Positions 45,083 through 52,676 of a stretch of 64,000 bases of DNA are shown piece after piece. This stretch comes from Acidobacteriota bacterium (GTDB lineage Bacteria > Acidobacteriota > Blastocatellia > Pyrinomonadales > Pyrinomonadaceae). The stretch covers positions 62,001-126,000 of the forward strand of contig JAOAPY010000015.1 of NCBI GenBank assembly GCA_025463135.1, read 5' to 3'. Below the pieces are notes generated by a model. That model saw only the letters and a list, made by a program, of their open reading frames with translations. It was not told the DNA's origin and searched no databases. How positions within the stretch are numbered: the first letter of the stretch is position 1; each line of letters begins with the position of its first letter. The translations under genes were made by a program, and so were the position numbers.

Positions 45083-46120
45083 TCATGTCAAAGCTAATTC
45101 CTTCATTATCGTTCGCAGCCGATCTTTGTAGGTGTGACCACCATGGACCACGTGATCATGCGCTTGCTGGGCAATTCGCCGCCTGACATCGGGACGCGTT
45201 TTGTAATAGCGTACCTTATCAAGCAGCTCGTCGGCTCCTTCAAAACAGACAACAGTCTCGTCCTCTTGAAACAGTTCCTGGACCTCTTCCGTTCTGGTGA
45301 CAAGCGAGAAGGCTCCGCATGCGGGGACCTCAAAAAGCCGCATGTTGTGAGATGGAATGTTGAGCGGGTCGATTGGGTCAAGGCAAATGTCGGCCGCCAA
45401 GTGAGCCTTCGCGTACTCCGCTCCGGTCAGCAACGGTCTTCCCCGCCAGCGACCGCGGACCCAACCGTTCTTGCGAGCATACTTCCGCCAATCGTCTGGT
45501 CCCCAAATCGCCAGGTCAAAGCTGTCGAGCACGCCAAAGAGATTTTCGTGCTCCTCTCGCCAATTGCCTACGTACACCAACTCGCATGCGTACTCCGCCC
45601 TATCGGACCCTGATAGAGTCATTGGACAATGCAGGAATTGGTCTGCCGCAAGCGGGAGATAGAAAGGCGATGAGCACCCCAAACGGCGAAGGTAGGGCAA
45701 AGCTGCGCGAGTATGCGTGCAGAAGAGATCGTAGAGCGGCAATGCGAGTATTACGTGGTCGCGCATGTTATGCATGGTATCAGGAAAGATATTCACTAAC
45801 TTGACGCCAGGCATAGAGATTTTAAGTTGCAGCAGGGTTGCGGCGCGCACAGCCTGGTTGCAAAACACGATGATCAGATCTGGATCGAACGCTTTGGCGG
45901 CGCTGAAAAGCTGTCGATTGGCTCTTGCATTTAAGGAAGTAAAATCAAGATGCGCCATTAGCTTGCGGCCCAGGGGACCCAGTGGCGTGACTTTAGATCG
46001 CGCGGCTTCGAGATCAAATTGGAATACCTTAAAATCCAGAGCTTCAAGTGCTCGCTGGTAGGAGAGTTCGAGCCTGCCCTCCCAGTCAAAGGAACCAACG
46101 ATAATCACTTTCCCACTCAT
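45083..46120 (-). CDS. CgeB-family glycosyltransferase
   Basis: 345 residues. N-terminal half has LDFTSLNARANRQLFSAAKAFDPDLIIVF and VKLVNIFPDTMHNMRDH, C-terminal half AADICLDPIDPLNIPSHNMRLFEVPACGAF and VVCFEGADELLDKVRYY. This is the CgeB/Glyco_trans_1_2 type, which transfers sugars onto spore or EPS glycans. It is in the same direction as, and upstream of, the GT4 gene at 43846-44985, with a 97-bp gap. Exact linkage unknown. Confidence 0.8.
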   Translation of the reverse strand: MSGKVIIVGSFDWEGRLELSYQRALEALDFKVFQFDLEAARSKVTPLGPLGRKLMAHLDFTSLNARANRQLFSAAKAFDPDLIIVFCNQAVRAATLLQLKISMPGVKLVNIFPDTMHNMRDHVILALPLYDLFCTHTRAALPYLRRLGCSSPFYLPLAADQFLHCPMTLSGSDRAEYACELVYVGNWREEHENLFGVLDSFDLAIWGPDDWRKYARKNGWVRGRWRGRPLLTGAEYAKAHLAADICLDPIDPLNIPSHNMRLFEVPACGAFSLVTRTEEVQELFQEDETVVCFEGADELLDKVRYYKTRPDVRRRIAQQAHDHVVHGGHTYKDRLRTIMKELALT

Positions 46121-46211
46121 GTGTATAGAACGTAGTCTTTGCGCAGCTGCAGCGCATACTCTTCACTAAAAGCGCGAATACCTGGGGAGCTGAAAACCAC
46201 AGTGATGTGGA

Positions 46212-47375
46212 TTAAAAACCCCCGTCAAGCTGCTTTGATAATCGTTCGATAGCCTGTATCACCGGCGCAAACTGTTTCTCGTAGCAAAATTCCCGTTCAA
46301 ACGCTCGCCGCGAAGAGGCCCCCATCTCGTGGGATGCTTCCAGGTTAGTCAATAGACTGTTGACTGCTGCCGCGATGCTTTCGGGCGAATTATCGTCGGC
46401 TGCAACCCCGCTCGCATGCTTTTCTACCAGCGATCTTAGCGATGGTCGATCTGAAACCATCAACGGCAGACCGGCAGCCATGTATTCCTGAATTTTGCAG
46501 GAGCCGGTAATGTTTAAGTTATTGACGTGAATGGGCTCGTAGAGCGCGTGGCCCACATCGGCATCGCGGGTAAATTCAGGCACCTGATCATAAGTAACTG
46601 GCGGAAGCGCGACGAACTGATCTTTAACCCCCAGCGATGCCGCAAGCTCATTGAGCGAATCCACATAGCTCGCCTCACCGATTCCCATCACCACAAATCC
46701 CCATTTCCGATTCGCCCACATGGGAATCGATCGAATAGTTACCTCGAGCGCATGACCGCGCCCGATACGTCCCTGTCGGAAGACGATTTTTTCATAGTGC
46801 CGGCCGCGATCACGAAGGGCGCATCTCAGGGCTCCTCCGTCATGCGGCTGATCGAGCGGAGAATTCACCATCACCACTGGTTGACGCTTGAGGTGCAGGT
46901 CTTTGGAAAGTATTTGAGCAAGGCCCTCGTCAGGCACGGTCACGAGATCAGCCTTGCGAGCAAACCCAAACTGCAGGTTCTTCACGAGGCGGCTTCCGAA
47001 GGTTTGTGTAAAGCCGTCGCCGGAATAATCGTAACAGTGATAAACGAGCGGCCGCCGATAGCGCGCTGCCAGCAGTCGAGCCGGTACCAGACCATGCATA
47101 TCATGGCCCACGAAAACAGCTGCACCCTTTTTCCCCTGGGCCATTGCTTGCCGGCAGAATGATAGATAGTTTCGCCACGAACTTCCGGAAGTGCCCCTGA
47201 TCCTTTTGATCTTCACTCCTTCGGGGTATGTGACATTCCACTCTTTACCATCATCGCGGCAGCACAACTCGACGCGCCATCCTGCTTCGGCCAGGAGCCG
47301 CGCGCCGTTGATAATCGGTGGATAGTTGTCCGGGTTGTTGTAGAAGAAGGCCTGGACAATTCGCTCTCGCTTCAT
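46212..47375 (-). CDS. Glycosyltransferase family 4
   Basis: 387 residues. N-terminal QAFFYNNPDNYPPIINGARLLAEAGWRV, typical of a GT4 set in EPS clusters. FRQGRIGRGHALEVTIRSIP begins the donor domain and ITGSCKIQEYMAAGLPLMVSDRPSLR carries the conserved Glu/acidic region. Start ATG 47375. Followed by the CgeB-type gene. Donor unknown. Confidence 0.85.
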   Translation of the reverse strand: MKRERIVQAFFYNNPDNYPPIINGARLLAEAGWRVELCCRDDGKEWNVTYPEGVKIKRIRGTSGSSWRNYLSFCRQAMAQGKKGAAVFVGHDMHGLVPARLLAARYRRPLVYHCYDYSGDGFTQTFGSRLVKNLQFGFARKADLVTVPDEGLAQILSKDLHLKRQPVVMVNSPLDQPHDGGALRCALRDRGRHYEKIVFRQGRIGRGHALEVTIRSIPMWANRKWGFVVMGIGEASYVDSLNELAASLGVKDQFVALPPVTYDQVPEFTRDADVGHALYEPIHVNNLNITGSCKIQEYMAAGLPLMVSDRPSLRSLVEKHASGVAADDNSPESIAAAVNSLLTNLEASHEMGASSRRAFEREFCYEKQFAPVIQAIERLSKQLDGGF

Positions 47376-47493
47376 TGCCGGCAGCCCTCAACCGGCCAAA
47401 CTGAGAAGTGGTTTCTTGTGTTCAAAGTCTTATTTGATAAGCGATCTTTGGCAGTGAAGAATCGAGGAAACGACTTCCCAAAATCTGCGAACT

Positions 47494-48510
47494 TCATTTT
47501 CCTTGAAGAACTGCAATCAGATTGCTTCCGGCATACAATTGAGTAGCCATGGCTCGCTTGTACCTGGTTTGCGCAAGAGTGTTTTTTGCGGCTACGAGCG
47601 GATGCAGTAAACGATGGATCCCCGACCTGTAAAGATGCGGATAACCAAAGGTTCTGAAAGGGACCGATTCCGTCCAGAATTTCAAGAGACGAATGCCGAC
47701 GCTTCTGAAAACTTCACGTAGACTTTGTTCGCTAAAATACTGCAAGTGCTCAAAATCCTTGTACAGACAAGTCCATTTATCACGCGCCAGAAAATAACCC
47801 AAATAATTTGGGGTGACGATGAACACGTGGCCGCCGGGTCTTAGCACTCTGCGAAGCTCGCTGAGGAGACTCGGAAGATTTTCGACATGCTCTATGACAT
47901 CGATAAGCGTAATCAGATCGAAGTGTGCGTCGGGCAGTCGGGCATTCTCTAAATCGCTACACCGCAAATCAAGTCCATAATTCTCGATCCCAAACGCTAT
48001 TGGGTATGCGGCGCTGTCAATTCCCACCACCTCACCAGCACCACATTCTCTCATTAAGTAAAGAAGAGCCCCGGAAGCGCAGCCGATGTCCAGGACGCGC
48101 TTGCCTGAGATATCCAGGTGATTCACTATTTCGCGATAGCCTGTCACCGCCTCAGTTCGAATCGCGTTATCGCGCTCAAGGCAATAGTCTTTATTTTGAA
48201 AAAAGTCCTTCGCGCCATTGAAGTAGCCGTCGCTGTAATAGCGAGCAAGCTGTTCAGGACCGGGTCGTGGATCGATATATGCCAGCCCACATACAGAGCA
48301 TTCATGAATTACAAGGCCGTCCTGACGAATTGCCACTTCGGGACAGTCCTCATTGCCACAAAACAAGCATCTTCCTACTCTGACTAGTTCGTCGGCCGCC
48401 CAAATTTGCCGTCGTGCAACGAGACGAAGATCAAACAAACCGTTCGTTGAGTAGACCGGGCCGTTCACGGAGTAGCTCTGGGAATTGTCGGTATCGATTC
48501 CTGAATTCAA
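47494..48510 (-). CDS. SAM-dependent methyltransferase with N-terminal zinc-ribbon
   Basis: 338 residues. A cysteine pair (CLFCGNEDCPE ... CSVCGLAYIDPRP) forms an N-terminal ribbon, and the core has VLDIGCASGALLYLMREC, ITLIDVIEHVENLPSLLSEL and LRPGGHVFIVTPNY. It is the same architecture as the methyltransferase at 42815-43849. A longer frame begins at 48567, but TTG 48510, with AGGGGG about eight bases upstream and a TTGA overlap with the flippase stop, is the better start. Probably methylates a sugar nucleotide or nascent glycan. Confidence 0.85.
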   Translation of the reverse strand: MNSGIDTDNSQSYSVNGPVYSTNGLFDLRLVARRQIWAADELVRVGRCLFCGNEDCPEVAIRQDGLVIHECSVCGLAYIDPRPGPEQLARYYSDGYFNGAKDFFQNKDYCLERDNAIRTEAVTGYREIVNHLDISGKRVLDIGCASGALLYLMRECGAGEVVGIDSAAYPIAFGIENYGLDLRCSDLENARLPDAHFDLITLIDVIEHVENLPSLLSELRRVLRPGGHVFIVTPNYLGYFLARDKWTCLYKDFEHLQYFSEQSLREVFRSVGIRLLKFWTESVPFRTFGYPHLYRSGIHRLLHPLVAAKNTLAQTRYKRAMATQLYAGSNLIAVLQGK

Positions 48511-49991
48511 GAATGGGCCCCCTGTGGCTGGACTTCCATTTCTGAAAGGTGACGGCCGACGAGCCAAGCCAGCATTCCATGTTGCCGGCTATAAACAATC
48601 GCCATCATTAACATCGCGAAGGCATAAATCACGGCCCCCAAACCTATGTAACCGATCAAGTTGGCCCAATTGGAGGCGAACAATCTCACACCATCAGAAA
48701 TTAATAGCCAAACAGCTGTCCCCATAAGGCCGGCAGCACACAACGGCGGCGCAATCGCCTCGAGGAATGATCCGAACCTTAGTCCCATCAAGCGATTGGT
48801 CCAAACGTGCGGCAGTAGGAAGATAATGGGACTCGCAATCACGTACGCCCAGGCAACACCAGTCAGCCCCCAACGCACGCCTACACTAAAAGCGATGGTC
48901 ATTACAACAAGCGAGATAATCGCGCAGATCAAACTCATTCGCGTGTTGCCGAGAGCCCAGGCCGCCGCGCCCCAGATGGCTATTGCCTCGAAGAAGCCAA
49001 TCACGACCAATATCTGTACCAACGGAACCGAAGCCGCCCAGCGGTTGCTGTAAATGGTAGTAATGAATATTTTTGCCGTGGCAGCTAGGCCAATGATCAG
49101 CGGAAAGGTAGCGAAGGCCACCGTCCGTGCCATGCGCAGATACGCGCGCCGAAAACGCGCCAGATCGCTTTGCACGGATGAGAGGGCCGGGAACATTACC
49201 CGCCCAACCAAACTGCAGATCGTCATGCCCGGCATCAGAATCAAGTTGTAGGCGATCGAATAGAATCCCAGGGCCGTGGTGCCGAGGACGCCGCCAATGA
49301 TTGCCTTGTCAATATTGCGCATGCCGTGGTTAACCAGAAAATAACCCAGGGCGCCAGAGCTGAACGTAAACAATTCACGGAAATGTACCTTGCTGAAAGA
49401 AAATCCGGGAAACCATTTTGCGGCAATCAGGCGTCCAGTCGAGGTCACTGCAGATGCGACAATGCTCTGCGCCACGAGGGCCCAAACACCAACTCCCAAA
49501 AGCGCCAATGTAATAGCCGTAACGCCGGAGAAAAATACGCTGACCCATTCAATAATAGCGATCGGTTTGAACGACAACCTTCGTTGCAAGAGGGAATGTG
49601 ACGCCCATCCCAGCCCGTTGATGGGCAAGGTGATCATCGCGACGGCCAGCAGCAGCACCAGACGTGGCTCGCGGAAGATCGCCGAGATCAGCGGCGACAA
49701 GGCGACGCCTAACAGCCCAAAAATCAAGCCGCCTCCGACATTGACCCAAAAGGCCGTGTCGAGATGTGAGTCTTCCAGCTCTTTGCGTTGGACCAACGCG
49801 GCGGACAAACCCATATCCTGAAAATAGGAAATGAAGTTAACTGACAGCAGGGTGAGCGCAATCAACCCAAAGTCCTCTGGCAGCAAGCGCCGAGCGAGAA
49901 TTGCAGTAACCACCAATGTGGTCGCGCGCTGGGCCACTTGAGCAACGGCCAACCACGAAACCGCGTGTGTTACTTTGCGACCGAGTGACAT
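48507..49991 (-). CDS. Wzx-type oligosaccharide flippase (MOP family)
   Basis: 494 residues with about twelve to fourteen transmembrane segments. N-terminal VSWLAVAQVAQRATTLVVTAILARRLLPEDFGLIAL and later SAALVQRKELEDSHLDTAFWV, both standard for the LPS O-antigen/teichoic export flippases. It flips lipid-linked repeat units to the periplasmic face. Start ATG 49991. The methyltransferase start overlaps its stop by four bases. Confidence 0.88.
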   Translation of the reverse strand: MSLGRKVTHAVSWLAVAQVAQRATTLVVTAILARRLLPEDFGLIALTLLSVNFISYFQDMGLSAALVQRKELEDSHLDTAFWVNVGGGLIFGLLGVALSPLISAIFREPRLVLLLAVAMITLPINGLGWASHSLLQRRLSFKPIAIIEWVSVFFSGVTAITLALLGVGVWALVAQSIVASAVTSTGRLIAAKWFPGFSFSKVHFRELFTFSSGALGYFLVNHGMRNIDKAIIGGVLGTTALGFYSIAYNLILMPGMTICSLVGRVMFPALSSVQSDLARFRRAYLRMARTVAFATFPLIIGLAATAKIFITTIYSNRWAASVPLVQILVVIGFFEAIAIWGAAAWALGNTRMSLICAIISLVVMTIAFSVGVRWGLTGVAWAYVIASPIIFLLPHVWTNRLMGLRFGSFLEAIAPPLCAAGLMGTAVWLLISDGVRLFASNWANLIGYIGLGAVIYAFAMLMMAIVYSRQHGMLAWLVGRHLSEMEVQPQGAHS

Positions 49992-49997
49992 GATTGG

Positions 49998-50270
49998 GCT
50001 AAGAGCGAAGGGCTAAGAGCAAAGGTGTAAGTATAGGTAAAGGGTCAGCTGAGTTAGGGCAGTCAGGAAGGGGACCCTGTCCCCGCTCAACTTGCGATAG
50101 ATTCATGAAAAGGTAGTGCCGCTCAAATTATCTAAAGACTCACTGACTTCATGATTGTTGGATTCCAAAGTTGAGCGGGGACAGGGTCCCCTTCCTGACT
50201 GCCCTTCCCGCTCTTGAATTGTCTTTTCACTTGGCACTTAGCCCTTGGCTCTTTGCCCTTCGCTCTTTGC
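49998..50270. repeat. Pair of inverted heptamer arrays flanking an inverted-repeat element
   Basis: Left array (49998-50025, GCTAAGAGCGAAGGGCTAAG...) and right array (50243-50270) are inverted copies that match at 25 of 28 positions by hand. They bracket the inverted-repeat element at 50058-50204. The right array forms the last codons (KSEGQRAKG) of the CgeB-like gene. Confidence 0.75.
50058..50204. repeat. Inverted-repeat element, copy 2
   Basis: Left arm GGGCAGTCAGGAAGGGGACC at 50058; right arm ends at 50204 with the same sequence inverted. The ~36-base arms, ending near TTGAGC, are close to perfect; the ~75-base centre is unrelated to copies 1 and 3. Between the flippase start and the CgeB-like stop. 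No gene inside. Confidence 0.85.
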
Positions 50271-51287
50271 AGGCTTTAGCCCGGTGGCCTCCATGATTTC
50301 GCCAATGCGTGATTCCCAACTCCAGTTGGAACATAGTTCCTGGCGACGCACGAGTGCGCGCTGCAAATAGCACTCACGTTTCTCCCATAGACTCTCAAAA
50401 AGTCCCGCAAGGTCGCCATTTGCCTGATCGATTTCTATGACTGCGTCGTGTCCAAAGAGTTTGGCAAAGCCAGGTTCTAACGGTACCTGGCCCAGGATCA
50501 CGTTGCCGCTTGCCGCGGCCTCAAACCACCTACAGGTAATCGGGCTATGCGCTTTCGCTCTGCTTGGATGGGTCAACTCCATCGGCCAGCAAAAGTTGAA
50601 GATGGCGTGACAGAGGTGCCAGGCGTACTGCCCATAATGGTCACGAGGATCCAGATCTGACTGGACCAATGCCGTGGTTGTGTAATCGTAGTATTTTCCA
50701 TTCCGGCCGCAATATTCGCGCATGGTCTTATGAATCGGTTCGAGGCGCCGGCCATAGGCACAAAAGTCAATGACCCTCCGGTCGCTGGGTGCCGGACGGA
50801 ATCGATTCAAGTTCACGGCATGCCGCACCAGGTGCCAAGACCGCTGTGTTTCCTCTTCAAGAAAAAACCTGGAACCATACAGGGCAGTAGACGTGAAGTC
50901 CCAATTCGTCGAGTCCAGGACGCGGCGAATCGAAGGCAACTGCGCGTCATAGGTATCGAATAAATAAAGAATCTTAAGTCCGACGTGTCTGTCCCACCCT
51001 TTGTACAGGTCGAGATTAAAACTCTCCGGTCCCATCAAGACCACCCACAGAACATCGGCTTTCAGATCGTGATGCTCTTTGGGTACCCACTTTCGCAGGC
51101 CGCTGTATCGTGTTCCATGCGCCAGCCGCCCGCCAATAAATCCGGGGAACGCTCGACTTGGCGCAAGCACCCGCTCAGCGCCTGTCAGGCGCACAATCTC
51201 ATCTTCAAAATCCCGGAGCATTCCATACTCCAGGCCGCGCAAAGATGGATTAGTCAGGACTACGTGTCGGAGTTGTTCCTGGGCCAT
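50238..51287 (-). CDS. CgeB-like glycosyltransferase
   Basis: 349 residues. ADVLWVVLMGPESFNLDLYKGWD and ILYLFDTYDAQLPSIRRVL in the N-terminal half, then DFCAYGRRLEPIHKTMREYC and a C-terminal CRWFEAAASGNVILGQVPLEPGF, typical of CgeB-type enzymes in EPS loci. The C-terminus KSEGQRAKG is encoded by a heptamer array, so the native end may have been altered. Specificity unknown. Confidence 0.72.
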   Translation of the reverse strand: MAQEQLRHVVLTNPSLRGLEYGMLRDFEDEIVRLTGAERVLAPSRAFPGFIGGRLAHGTRYSGLRKWVPKEHHDLKADVLWVVLMGPESFNLDLYKGWDRHVGLKILYLFDTYDAQLPSIRRVLDSTNWDFTSTALYGSRFFLEEETQRSWHLVRHAVNLNRFRPAPSDRRVIDFCAYGRRLEPIHKTMREYCGRNGKYYDYTTTALVQSDLDPRDHYGQYAWHLCHAIFNFCWPMELTHPSRAKAHSPITCRWFEAAASGNVILGQVPLEPGFAKLFGHDAVIEIDQANGDLAGLFESLWEKRECYLQRALVRRQELCSNWSWESRIGEIMEATGLKPAKSEGQRAKG

Positions 51288-51317
51288 TTGCCGTGGGTGT
51301 TTGAATTCAGCTACCGC

Positions 51318-52541
51318 TCACGATTGTGTAGCGCGCGAAGCCTTTGCTCTCTTACCTTGTGCGGCCACCTTTCGATAAAGCTCAATCACCTTCGGTCTAA
51401 TCAAGCTAAGGTCGAGGCGCTCGTCTACTAAGTCGCTGTTCATCTCAGCCGCTCGATCGACCAACATGTCGTCTGTCAAAGCTCGCCGGATAGCAGCGGC
51501 GATTGATGATGGATCGGTAGGCGAAACGAGCAGGCCGTTCATACCGTCCTCGATCCACTCGGCAGTTGAGATAGTGTCGGACTGGATTGGGAAAGCGCCC
51601 AGCACCATCGCCTCCAACATTGCGTTGGGTGTACCGTCACTGCTGCTGACGCCGATCGCGATTCGCGCGGTGCCCATCAGGTCCAGCATTTCTTCATGCG
51701 TACATTTTTGTCGTACTTCGGTAACGCGCAAACCTTCGATTTGGGAAATCTTTCGTAGGGCTTCGCGAATTTCGTTGCTGGCGGAAAAGACGCGCAACTC
51801 GAAACCGCTTAATAAATCTCTGCAACTTTCAAAAGCTTGCAAAGCGGCGAGCGCATTGGCGCCGCGAATTGTCTGGTGGCCCTTAAGGGCGATCACTTTT
51901 CGCGCCGACGTTGGACCAGGTTGGCGAAAGCGGCGCATGCCTTCCAGATCATAACCGCCCGCTGTAGTAAACACTCCGAGTGTTTCGCCGTTAAATCCGA
52001 ACTTCTCTGCCAGCGGCAAATCACGCTCGCAATCGGCGATGAAATAATCACAATCCGATAAGAAATCTCTTATGCGCCCCTGGTGTTCCGGTTGTTCGCC
52101 GAAAAGGAACAGATCATTTCCCCAGCAGGAAAAGATGCACGGCGGGAAGGGATCACCCTTCATTTGCTGCCTGGCTTCAAGTGCGACGTAACCTGCGCTT
52201 TGCATTTCGAGAACATGAATGATATCGGGCTTCAACGATTTTATTTTGCGAGCAAGCCTGGCCGCTTGCGAAGCGCGACGGGGTGCAATTAGCTGAGCGA
52301 TTTGCCTGATTCGAGCAACACCGCGCGGTAGGGGCCAGTAAAACCCCTTCTGATGAACCCCTGCTTTGTTGCCGTTCCAATGATCTCGATAGTAGGAGTG
52401 GATCGTAACATTCCGATAATCCTTATGCGGAATTCCGACTTCAACGGGGAAGAGATGCAGGTCCCAACCTTCATCGGCAATCTGGCTCAGCCAGCGAGCC
52501 GTATGAACGCTTTCGCCGATGGCAACGAACAGAATGCGCAT
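51318..52541 (-). CDS. Glycosyltransferase family 4
   Basis: About 407 residues from ATG 52541 (MRILFVAIGESVHTARWLSQI); the longer frame upstream is heptamer repeat. Donor-side motifs VIALKGHQTIRGANALAALQAF, VRQKCTHEEMLDLMGTARIAIGVSSSDGTPNAMLEAMVLGAFPI with the family pair, and LLVSPTDPSSIAAAIRRAL. A GT4 enzyme of the EPS type. Lies 30 bp upstream of the CgeB-like gene at 50238-51287. Confidence 0.87.
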   Translation of the reverse strand: MRILFVAIGESVHTARWLSQIADEGWDLHLFPVEVGIPHKDYRNVTIHSYYRDHWNGNKAGVHQKGFYWPLPRGVARIRQIAQLIAPRRASQAARLARKIKSLKPDIIHVLEMQSAGYVALEARQQMKGDPFPPCIFSCWGNDLFLFGEQPEHQGRIRDFLSDCDYFIADCERDLPLAEKFGFNGETLGVFTTAGGYDLEGMRRFRQPGPTSARKVIALKGHQTIRGANALAALQAFESCRDLLSGFELRVFSASNEIREALRKISQIEGLRVTEVRQKCTHEEMLDLMGTARIAIGVSSSDGTPNAMLEAMVLGAFPIQSDTISTAEWIEDGMNGLLVSPTDPSSIAAAIRRALTDDMLVDRAAEMNSDLVDERLDLSLIRPKVIELYRKVAAQGKRAKASRATQS

Positions 52542-52546
52542 TGGAG

Positions 52547-52676
52547 GGCAAAGGGCAAAGGGCAGAGAGCAAAGCGCTAAGAGCAAAGGGCGAAGAGCAA
52601 AGCGCAAAGGGCAAGGGCAAGGGTAAATGGCTAGCTCCGCCGGCCTTTGCTCTTAGCCCTTTGCTCTTCGCTCATT
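52547..52676. repeat. Inverted heptamer array (GRGCNAA family) between GT4 and wzc-like genes
   Basis: Ten or so units GGGCAAA/GAGCAAA/GCGCTAA from 52547, then CTCCGCCGGCC, then TTTGCTC-TTAGCCC-TTTGCTC-TTCGCTC in the opposite sense to 52673. The longest array in the window. Confidence 0.8.

Noticed and set aside
46188-46212. Possible short terminator after the GT4 gene at 46212
   Set aside because: Only a five-base stem (CCACA/TGTGG) with a short T-run; not convincing.
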